Made by a program: the position numbers and the translations under genes. A model generated the notes under the pieces. It made no database searches, was not told the DNA's origin, and saw only the letters and a list, made by a program, of their open reading frames with translations. This document shows, in pieces, positions 23,585-34,800 of a DNA stretch of 64,000 nucleotides (position 1 is its first letter; every line of letters starts with the position of its first letter). This DNA comes from Aulostomus chinensis (taxonomy: Eukaryota > Chordata > Actinopteri > Syngnathiformes > Aulostomidae). Location: positions 1,300,001 to 1,364,000 of the forward strand of contig JBBMOA010000018.1 of assembly GCA_037954235.1 (NCBI GenBank). The letters run 5' to 3'.

Positions 23585-25356
23585 ACATGGCTTCAATATT
23601 ACAGTGTTTTATTTGTTTTGCTTTGCAAGAGCAAATGAGCTGACAAATTCTGCTAAAGGAGAACGAATCAACCTGAAGTTTCTGAATCATTGTCTCAGAG
23701 TCGGAGCCTCCGAACTTGGAGTTGTGACGCGATGAGAGCCGCAGCGGAGCGCCGTCATCGCCAGACTCAGAAACTAGACGTCCAATCAGACTGAAATCAT
23801 TTCTGAGAATCAGAAAAAGTTGGATCCCCCCGCCGGATCCAGGACCCGTTTCGGTTCGTTTTTTTTCTGCATCATCAAGTTGACGTGATGACTTATTTCT
23901 GTTTGTTGATAGAACCATGAAACAAATAAGGAAAGGCTGACACACTCGACCTCAACCCGGTTTTCATAAAATATTTTACGAATGCGCATGAAGGTCCAGG
24001 CGGCACCGCCGGTCTGCGGGGCTGAACGGGTTCGGAAGCTCGCCGGAACCAAACGGCGATGAGGACCGCAGCGTCTTCCTCAAAGCGCGGACACGGAGGA
24101 AGGGCGTTCCGATAACTTTATTACGACACGTGTTTAGTCACAAACACAGAAATAGCAGGACGGACGTCACCACACAAGGCGCTCAACAGGCGGCCCTGTG
24201 AGTCCTGCTCAGACTCCGGCTGAGAACACTGGGCGCTTTGTGGTTCGGGTCATGGGCGTCAAACAGGAATCATAACGATGACCAAATAACTAGATTTGGC
24301 TTCTTAAAATAGCCAGATCACAAGAGGGGACCCACGTGGGAGGGCGGGCTTTGTGTAACCAGGGATGCTTTGTTCTCCGTGACCCCCGCCGCTCTGGACC
24401 CGCCGGGGTCACACAAGGAGCGGGAGACGAGATCAGGATTAGAGTCCTGGAATAGTTCTTCTCTGGGAGGACAGGCAGGAGGGAGCCTCGTGACCCGAGA
24501 CCTGAACCAATCACAGACGGCGGCTCTGGTTCTGGACGTTCTCTCGGCTACCATGAACCTCGGAGCAGGAGGCTCACTGGCCTCATCTCTCTAAGCCACT
24601 CCAGCCTCCAGAGCATCAACATTCAACAGAGCCACATGCTGCAAGGTCCTGGTTTCCGTGGCAACGCAGCCAGCAAAACCCCCCCAATCCATGCCACATT
24701 TGACCGCACCCCTCTTCTCAGTCATTGGGGTGTCGTTCCGGGTCACCAGGAGGGGGGTTCCATCCAGCTGAAGTGCTCCAGCTTCTGGAACCTTCCTGAC
24801 GGTGTTCTGGTTCCATCCCCCGAAAGATTTTGGTTCACGTTTCACCAAGAAATATGCAAAGTTGGGGGGGGGGGGGTCATGATGCACCATCACGCCTCCT
24901 GAGCGCCCCCTCCTTCAGCTTCTGTGACATCACCTGCCCCAAACTCTTTCTTCATTCATTGTTGTTTGACAACACCGGCGCCTCATTAGACCAAGAGGTG
25001 TTCAACATGTGGTGCTGGAGCACGTCTGGACGCTTCCACCGCGTCTTTTACGTTGCTGTTGGAGCGCTGGCGAGCCTGCGCGCTCCTTCCATTCGCCTCG
25101 CCTGCTCTCGCTGTTGCCAGCAAGAAATCACATTTTCAGCTTAAAGCTACTTTTCAAATTGTAGTTTGCCGATTTCCTGGTACGACCTCAGTTGTTGTGA
25201 AGATTTCTAGTTTGATCATTTGTTGCTCATCATTTTTTCCACCTCAAATTCACTTGAAATCTTTCAAAAACAGGGAAAGGCAGAGTGAACATCTGAAACT
25301 TTCCAGGACTCCTGAAATATCCGGAATCTCCTGATACTCCGTGGCAGCAGCGGCTC

Positions 25357-25362
25357 TTTATT
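25357..25362 (-). terminator. candidate distal poly(A) signal for foxk2
   Basis: AATAAA on the minus strand about 1.75 kb past the foxk2 stop. Another AATAAA is at 25891-25896, about 1.2 kb past the stop. Neither can be chosen without transcript data. Confidence 0.2.
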
Positions 25363-25890
25363 TAGCCCCTGCAACAAAGAGCAGGAATGCTGGGAGCTCA
25401 GCGGGACGCCGGGCGGATCGTGTTCCTTCTGTCCGACGAAGGAAGTCTCAACAACCAAGAGGAGGTCAAAAGGTCAATGAGAAGCGTTGGACTCTGAGGA
25501 CGCAGGACGTCCCTGCAGCCCAGTGAGTGAGGGAGGGGGGAAGTGCATCAACAGACTTCAGTGACATTCGTCTTGTTTTTCTAAAGCACTAAACTTTAGT
25601 GGCCTCTTTAACTAAATTAATGTCAGTTGAATTCATTTTCAGTCTCCAGGCTGCTGATGACCTTTGAAGTTTGTGCTCTCACTTACAGATCAAAGACCTC
25701 CATTTCTTTCCTGTCAGGAGCTGAACCCCCCCCCCAGGAAGAATCCCTGACTATTGATGTGTCACGAGGTCACGGCCATCTTGAGTTAATGTGAAGTGCT
25801 GAGATGAAAAACACTCCTACACCGCCCCCTGGTGGGCTGGCCTGGAGCTGCACCGGCGTGACTGAACAGAGAGAGAGGGCTTTAAATTAA

Positions 25891-25896
25891 TTTATT
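25891..25896 (-). terminator. candidate proximal poly(A) signal for foxk2
   Basis: AATAAA on the minus strand in an AT-rich patch. It would give a 3' UTR of about 1.2 kb. Low certainty. Confidence 0.22.
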
Positions 25897-26148
25897 TAAA
25901 AAAAGCATTTCTCCACTGAAGCAGAACAAACATTGTTTTTTTTCTTTGACTATTGTTTTGGAACGTGTACAATCAGAAAGACTCGCCAGGTCGCTGGAAC
26001 AGAGTAAAATAATCAAGCAAATGGGGGGGGGTCTGCCAACACCACAACGTCAACACGGCCGAGAGGAAGAGGAGGAGGAGGAAGATGACAAAAAGAATGA
26101 AAACACAAACATTGAATCAAGTGCAGGTCTGGTTTGGACAAAGCAGGT

Positions 26149-26170
26149 CTCTCTCTCTCTCTCTCTCTCT
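26149..26170. repeat. (CT)n microsatellite
   Basis: About 11 CT units within the likely foxk2 3' UTR or flank. A GAG-rich run lies about 70 bases to its left. Confidence 0.85.
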
Positions 26171-27050
26171 TTTTTCTCCTCCGTTCAATTTACAGTTGAT
26201 TTGTCGGACACATGCAAGGTCAAAGGTCACGTCTGGAACTACACATGGAGATTTCATATATCAGATATTTGTTCAAGTATTAAAAGATGAAGGTTTAATG
26301 AAGCTATTTCATATGGAGATGTCAGAACATGGGGGGGGCAAATAATACACTGGTTCACTTAAAGGAGATGGTGGGGGGTCCTCATTAGCCACCGAAATGT
26401 CACCGACCTCGCTGTTTTGTATGTTTAATTAAATTATCTATTTAAGTGAAAATACATTAAAAAATGCTACGCTCCACACCTGAACATCAAAATACTGCAT
26501 GTCTACGTAGAGCTGCAACAGAGGAGGGGAGGATAGCGAGAGGCTAGCTGCCAGAGGTCAGGAGAATCAGCTGATCCCTTCTGGAGACGCTCGCCGCTCC
26601 GTTTGGTCACCACAGCCCCGCCCCCGTGCGTCAGGAGGATCTGAGCTGGCTGCCGGGGTCTCCTATCTGCTCTGAGGTAGATTGGACAGGAAGGAGGCCT
26701 CCAGCCCAAGCTGAGTCAGGGTCTCTCCCCGCTGGATCACTTGAGGTCAAAGGTCAGCTCTGTAAGGGTTAATGTTGTTAAGGCTTCCTGTGGTCCTGGT
26801 CGTCCCTCTCCTGGCTCAGCGGCTCACAGGCGATGCCCTTCACTCCATCTTTGCCCCGGTTCTGCTTCTACTTGTTCTCAGCATTCCAGTCTTAAAGGGG
26901 TGGGCGTGGCTTCGTTGTTACTTGGGGGAAAACTGGAAACGAAACGATTTGTCCCCGTTTGGCACCGCAGGAGTCCGTGATAGAAGCGAGACAAATAAAA
27001 GAGGATGGGTGACAGAAAGAAACAGTGGAGGGAGGAGAAGGTGGTGGTGG

Positions 27051-27052
<2 letters not shown>

Positions 27053-27092
<40 letters not shown>
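27053..27092 (-). repeat. (CA)20 tract just after the foxk2 stop codon
   Basis: On the mRNA strand this is an uninterrupted (AC)20 starting about 16 bases after the TAG stop. It is therefore in the 3' UTR if transcription continues, which it must. CA repeats are binding sites for hnRNP L. Confidence 0.93.
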
Positions 27093-27095
<3 letters not shown>

Positions 27096-27108
27096 AGTGT
27101 GTTGCAGG

Positions 27109-27311
27109 CTAGTTGTGGCTGCCTTGATCATTAGCTGCAGATGAGTCAGCCATGGTGGCCGTGGTGAGCACCGCCTCCTCCTCTGATTTCATGCGCTTAG
27201 CGTCCGGCTGTGCACTGGCCAGCTGGTCCCCGTTCTGGCGTTTGGTGGGGAGGGAGGGCGAGGCAGAGGCGTGGTCAGCCAGCAGGTGGAGGGGGCTCGC
27301 CACAGCTGGAG
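27109..27311 (-). CDS. foxk2: foxk2 last coding exon 9
   Basis: The acceptor is TGTTCAG|CTCCAG and the stop is TAG at 27111-27109. It encodes ASPLHLLADHASASPSLPTK, RQNGDQ and the basic AKRMKSEEE motif. The last ~20 residues differ from the human tail (human ends in a VDTPPAAV-containing segment). Confidence 0.94.
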
Positions 27312-30300
27312 CTGAACAGCAAGCAAACACACTGTGGTTAGCCAACACGTGTCAGCGGGAGGCCGTGGGCTAGACGGCGGTCTGGCTCACTCCCCGCCGC
27401 CACAGGATCACAGACATTTATTAATTCACTGGAGACAAACGAGCTGCTTGATGGCGCGGTTAGTTTACACTTCTCATCTGCTCTTCAGGAACGCCGTCTA
27501 AGATACCCGGGTCCCTGTCTTGGTTCCTTCCTGAGCAGCTCGACAGTTCAAGTCATTTACAAAATGCTTCCAGTATTGACGCTGATGTCAGGCGCCCCAT
27601 CAGCTCGCCAGTGGATGGATTATTTGGGGGTGTTCTCCACCCCTCAGCTCAACTAGCATCTGGATCGAGTCAGACGGGTTCTGATGAGTGAGATCAGTGA
27701 CGAGCTGTCAAAAAATTCACCTGAGAAATGGGAGTGACCCGCACAAAACCAACCAACTCAACCTTTCTACAACCTGGCGTTTAGAAACAAACGTTTCATG
27801 AGGTTGTTGCCTGTCTCACCTGAGCTGGCGGCGCCCTGGATGGCAGTGGTGATGCTGTGGGTGCCGTTCTGCGTGATGGCCTTGACAGGCAGCTGGTGCT
27901 GCCCCACTGGCGCCTGCTGCACGATGGTTACAGTCTGCAGGGGCGTGGCCGACGGCGAGCTCTGGATGATGCGGCTGGAGCCTCCTATAGAGGTGATGGT
28001 GGGGACGGCCTCCACCTTGACTGAGGACACAACGGCAGTCAAACATCAGTGGGCGGGACATGAGGTGCTGCTACACCTAATCATGTGACTCACGTATATC
28101 GAGCTGCAGCCAACCCCTGATCCCCAATGGCTCACCTTTGACCTCGGCGTGCTCTCCGTTCTCCTGCGGTTCGGTCTTGGCAATGATGGTGGTTGGCTGG
28201 GCGATGACAGGGCTGAGGGACGCCGCGGGGATCTGCTGCAAGACGTGGACCGTCTGGACGGCAGGCTGTGAGGCGCTGGTGCTGACCGGCGAGGCCATGG
28301 TGTAGGTGACCGGCTTCAGGGTCTGAGGTAACTGCCCCTGGACCGCGATTAGAACTGGCTGGCTGTTCACCGGCGAGCCTGAAAAGTCCAAGTTTGTCAA
28401 TCATTTCTTTGAATTTTTTCTTCTCAGAAAACCTCGGAATGCCGTTTTTTTCCAATTCATAAAAAGTTGAGACGCAGAAACTGAACCTGCTGTGTTTTGT
28501 GCAAAGCGTGCTTCTTGGATAACTGCCAGTTTGGGCTGGACCGCCGTGGTGGGGGCTGCGGTGGGAGTGGAGGCGGTTTCCAGCTCCAGGGGAACCGGGG
28601 AACCCTCCCGTGATAGGCTGTCGGGGGTCTGAACGCCGCTGGAGTGAGCTGAGAGCACCCCCGAGTGGTTGGGAGAGGCCGGAGCACTCCTGGGGGAGAA
28701 CGACCGAACATTTAGACAAGAAATATCAAACACACAGACGGAGTGCGTGAGTGGAGCCAGACCTGGAGGACAGAGGTCCGTGTGGGGTCCTGAAGCAGGG
28801 GACCCCCCGGGGCCTTCGTTTCCTAAATGCCTGCTCGATGAGCTTGCCCTCGGAGGACGGGTCTATCCTCCAGAACGAACCTTTGCCGGGTTCCTCCTGT
28901 GACCGCGCCACTTTGATGAAGTAACGGTTCAACGACAAGTTGTGACGGATCGAATTCTGCCGCAGAGAAACGGAACGTCAGAACCAGACTTTTGTTTCCT
29001 GGAGCCACAAACACGCAGCACAAGAACCGGTTCACTCTCCACCAGCGGTCAGGAGGGCTGGAGCCTGAATTCTTACATTCTGTACACAGCGGCAACAGAG
29101 TTCCTCCATTTGTCTCTGGGGTTTTACAAAAATACAACAGGCAACCAGAAAGCTGCTGAACGCCGTCATCAGATGGAGGAAGTGAGGTTTGGAGCTCCCG
29201 CACTCACCTGCCAGCCCTTGTCAGCTGTTCTGTAGTACGGATAATTCTTGGTGATGTGATTGTAGATTCCATTGAGTGTGAGCTGCTTATCCGGCGCCAG
29301 TGTGATGGCCTGGACGATCAGCTGAGCGTAGGAGTACGGCGGTTTGGAGTCGTCCTGTGGAGCACAAACACGTCACTCGCCAGTTCAGGTAAATCTCGGT
29401 GTTTGGGTGGTTTACGGTTGGCAGTAGGAAACGTGAATGCAGGTTTTGTCAGTCAACATGCCGCTTTTTCTCTGTATGTTAAATACAAATAGAAAATTAG
29501 TATTTTAGTAAAAACAGGAGAGGCAAGGAAGCAGAATCAAATCCTGAAGTGATGAAATGTTGAAGTGAATAATGAAACTCAGCAGCCAGAGCCGTCCAGA
29601 CGGCTGTCGGCATCACCAGCTTCATATCAAACCGACGCCAAACGCCAGACTAAATGAATAGAAGACGCTGAGACGAGCAGTCTCATAGCGACGTCAACAG
29701 CTGTCCGGCAATCATTACCGTCCCCGGTGACTCGGACCACTTACAGACTTGGACCGCTTCTTCTGGGTGTTTTTATTGAATCGTGGTGTTTTTCTTGGTC
29801 GCTAACTCGACTCCGACTGCCACGCTTGCGACTCGTCAGTGACGTAACTCCTCCCACACTTTGTGTGATTGGATAATTAATCAGCGATCTCCATTAAACT
29901 GATTGGAGGATTCTGAAACCAAGCTTCTGGCCCTCTGAGTGGCGGCTTCACGTGTGAACGCACCGGTGACTGGAGTTCTTCAGCTGGTTTCAGCGAAGCT
30001 CACCTGCTGGGTGTCCTCAGTCAAATCCTCCCGTGATTTTCTGGGATGCTGATTTTGACCAGGCTTTGAAGCTCCATTATGAACCTTTTAAACCTTCAAC
30101 AGTAAAGATGAACTTTTTCTGTTTACTGTGCAGGACATAAACCCCACTGTGACGTGTGTTCACGCTCCACGTTGCTCTGGTCATCATCGAGTGGTCTGGC
30201 TTCCTGTTGTTGTTCTCCAGTCACCAAACCAAAGTCAACTTGTGTCACAGGCCTCACCTTGGGACTGTCCCCTCCTGATGCCTCTTTGTCGTTCTCCGGC

Positions 30301-31108
30301 TGAGAGTTGTCATTGATGAGCTGCAGCTCAGCAGAGCTGACCATACGACCCCCCATCCTGTAGCCGGAGGAGCCGGCCCCCCGCGGGCTCGACGGGCACG
30401 AGTTAGCAGCACTGCAGGACAGAGACACGACTGTCAGGACCATCAGGACAGCAACAGGCTGGATCGAGCTCTGAAACCCAAGATAAAACGAAGACGCACG
30501 ACTACGTGCCTCGGCCCGTCTGCAGTAACAGACGTGTGCCACCGACACCTGCTAGGGCCTAAAATACTGCAGTAACTCCAGGAATTGCAGTAATCACAGT
30601 TGTGTTTACTGATCCAGTATAGAGACGGATTCAGCAGAGCTGAATATGGTGTCAGTCCTCAGGAGGTCCAGATGCTTAACATGTCTCCTCTGGACAAAAA
30701 TACCTGCCCACACCTGGTTTCTGTCTGCCGTGGCAACAGCTTTAATCAGCGTTCACGCTCCGGTCACATGACCCCACAGAAGACATGAATGTACGCACTG
30801 ACGGGTTAACGCGGTCATTTAACTCCAGTGCTGCCGACCTCAGAGCTCCACCACCACCAATCGTCTCAGACGAGAGAGAGAGAGCACGTTTGAGTGACGC
30901 TCCAACATCGTTCAGCAGGGACGAGCGTGGAAAAACAAAAACAGACCACAGCTAAAAATGGAACAGAGCGGACGCCAAATACTGGATGTTTCTAAAACAT
31001 TTGTAAAAGTCCAGAAATCAGATATTTATTGTTGTTTTCTCTTCATTCATGAAGACACGACTCAGGAATTAAATCTATAGATTCTCTCTCTCTATAGATA
31101 GATATCAT

Positions 31109-31207
<99 letters not shown>

Positions 31208-31208
31208 G

Positions 31209-31239
<31 letters not shown>

Positions 31240-31278
31240 GTATATATATATATACACATGTATATATATATACACATG

Positions 31279-31311
<33 letters not shown>

Positions 31312-31627
31312 GTATGTGTGTATGTACATACACACGTATGTATATACACACGTATGTATATACACACGTATGTATGTATGTATGTATATATATGTATACA
31401 TACATACATACATGTGTATATATATGTATATATATATATATATGTGTATATATATGTATATATATATATATGTGTATATATATGTATATATATATATATA
31501 TGTGTATATATATGTATATATATATATATGTGTATATATATGTATATATGTATATGTGTATATATATGTATATATGTATATGTGTATATATATGTATATA
31601 TGTATATGTGTATATATATATATATGT

Positions 31628-31659
<32 letters not shown>

Positions 31660-31666
31660 GTGTATA

Positions 31667-31758
<92 letters not shown>

Positions 31759-31766
31759 TGTATGTA

Positions 31767-31811
<45 letters not shown>

Positions 31812-34800
31812 ATCTCTCTCTCTCTCTCTCAAAGTCAATATCTGACAGTACCGCTGCTCTACTGCACCCTCACTCCTACGCCGCCATGGTCTTAACCAGA
31901 GGAAACCAAGACCACCAGGTTTTAAGCAGGTTTACTGGTGTTGACATTCATCTGCATGCGTGGCGAGTGTGTGACACTCATCTTCGCGGACACACTTGTA
32001 CGTTACTGGCTGAGCTATCACTCATTTCCACTGTTGGCGGGTCACCTCAGACCACCTGGCCGGTTCAGCCCTCAGCCTCCACCAGACAGGGACCTGCTTG
32101 GCTCCTGGCCATCTGTCTCAGATCAGACGCAGGCTGAGAGGATCTCAGTCTGGGATGGAGAGGCTCCCTCGCTGCCCAGGCTGGGTCAACTAAGCCTAAG
32201 CTGATCCTCCTATAGGAGCCGAGTCAAGATCAGCTGACACGTCAAGGTCACCTCAGGCGTGACCTTTCTTCTACTACGTGGTGATTAATCCTGATGCTTG
32301 TGTTACTGCTTCTACTCTGGATTTAAGAGTCAGATTTGCCTGCAGGTACCTGATAGTGCCAGTGGGCGACGGCAGCGGGCTCATCAGGTGAGCGATGTTG
32401 TCTGGAATGTTGATGGTGAGGGGGGAGATCTGGGGCTGGACTGGTTTCACTGGGGATTCGGGGGCTTCGCGCTTCATCTTCTTGCCACTGGACAAAGTAG
32501 TGAAGGTGATCTTGATGTTTGTGCTGGGGAACCGGAACGTGCACCTGCAGAGAGCAGAAACACCGAGCTTCAGACCTGCAAGGGTCCTCAATGAAACACA
32601 GACAGAAAGAAAACAGGACTTGGAGAGGAAAAGTGGCTTCAGTGGGCTGCAGACATGTGACAGGCTGAGAGGTTCCACGACGCCGGGTTGTTAGGTCAAC
32701 ACGATGAGGTCATCAAGCACCTGCTGAAGTTTTAACTGGAGATCAAGCTGCATTCACCTTTTAGCCCATCACTTCCACGGTTCATGAGCCTCTCACTGAA
32801 ATCTGCACAGCCACAGGAGAAACTCGACTAACACAACATACTGAAGTCAGTCAATATTAATCACAGAGCTTTTCCCCGGTTGCTCCCACACCAGGGGGCG
32901 CCACCACCATCCGTGGCTGCGCCTGCAGTTCAAACTACCAGAATGAAGCGTTGCTTTGATGTTGGAACCTCACGTGAGGAAACGTTCCCACCACAAACAG
33001 AAAACTGGAGCAACAAGAACAGGAGAATCATGATAGGAACCGATTCAGTAAAATCAGACCAACGCCACAGCCAACTGTTGACTGACCCACTCTCAAAATG
33101 GAAAAATTCAATTTCACCAAGGTCACACGTTCAGATGTCTTCTTTTAGCTCAGTGACCGAACCCTGAGAAGAGCTTTTCTATTTGATGTACGGACATCAG
33201 AAGACGAAGGAACCGTCACTAGCAGGACACAAGGCAGAACACAGTGGAGATCCTTCCTGGCACAGAGGTTCGGTTCTGCTGGGCCTCAACAGAGCCGGCG
33301 CCTGCTCCAGAAGAGACGGCCGTGTCCCCTGACACGCGTCAGGCTCTTTGAGGATCTTGACCTGACACCAGCGCTTTCATCAGCGAGGCCACTGACAGCA
33401 GCAGCAGCAACTACGTCTAATTTTATAAATGAGTGTGATTCACACGCCACTGACGTCACGCCTCCAGCAGCCACATCAGTACTTTAGTCTCTACCTGCTC
33501 TGACATCACTTCCTTCTTTATTTGTTCCTCCGTCATTGCTCATTAGTCGGAAAACTGAACTACAACCAACCCCCGGCAGGTCGGTGCCTCGTCTAAATGC
33601 TCCTGTGACAGCAACAGTAGAGAAGCGCAGAAACACAACTTTCAACTGAAGAACCCCCAGCGCTTCTCTGATGTCATCTGCTCTGGATGATGTCACTCGT
33701 CGCTGCACCGTGAAACACTCGATCAGACACGTGTCAGTACCTGGAGCCGAGTCATCGGTTCCACGACCCCTGAATTTACATGATTCTCCTGTCTTGTTTC
33801 AGCACCATGACAACCGTCTACAATACACTTAAAACAAACACACACTCTAAGGGGGGTGAGTGTGTGTTTGTGTGTGTGACAGCCCATCTTCATCATGAGT
33901 ATTACTATATTAATGTCGCTACTTTAATACTTGTAGGATCCACATGTGCCGAGAGAGAAACTTGCTAGCAGCTAAACCCCCCCCCCCCCACAGCAGCCTC
34001 CTTATTAACCTCAATTCCCTCCATTAAAATGAGGTCTAAACCACACACACACACAGTTGCTATGCTGCAGAGCTGTGAAGCTTGTTCAACAGAAAACTTT
34101 ACCCTCCCAACACACACACACACACACCATAGAGTGTAAACAAAGGAGGACAGGAGAGATAGAGTTTGTGGGTGTGAGAGAAGATGGGGGAGGAGGAGGC
34201 GGACGGGGGAGTTCTTTTCTCTCTGTTCTGTTTACATCACTACAGAGGAATCCCTGGAATACAACCACGCCGTCTCTGGGCCGGTTCCCTCCTGCTGCTG
34301 CGGCGAGCAGCCTTCAAGGTCGTTTAGGTGTCGTCTCTCGCTGGAGGGTTACAGTAACAAACGTGAGCCCCCGAGACCAGTGCGCACGGAGGGGGGGGGG
34401 GGGCGTGTCGGTGCTGCCGGGCCGACCTGCACCAGTTAAATCACGAAGCGTGTCACTATGCGGTCATGCTGCTTATAACAGAACCATCAACCTAAATCCC
34501 ACCAGGGTTCGTTACCCATGCAGTTCCATGACCCGACGTCCTCTGACGCATGGCGCACACGTGAACACCAGCAGGTTCCACGTCTCTTCAGGTTTTTGTT
34601 GTGTTTAGATTTACTGCAGTAAAATCGAGTACTTTGAGTTTCACTTTTTCTTTAAATGTTTAAAGTGGGAGGCAACAATGCCTGCAGAACTACACTGGGA
34701 CACTACCGTTACCGTGGACAAAGTACTGTAGTAGTATGAGAAAAATATTACCACAACACCACTGGGTCACTGCCCCAGGAGCCGCCTGGTGAAACACGAC

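Larger units (their letters stand above)
21611..25355. other. intergenic downstream of foxk2; no gene recognised
   Basis: No coding gene is supported. It contains an 18-bp palindrome with an RFX X-box (23142-23159) and a 24-bp tandem repeat at 23522-23584. Confidence 0.5.

Noticed and set aside
31092..32137. Open frames of 229-327 residues on both strands
   Set aside because: They run through the CA/TA/TG microsatellite, consist of Tyr/Ile/His/Thr/Val/Cys repeats and exist in all frames.
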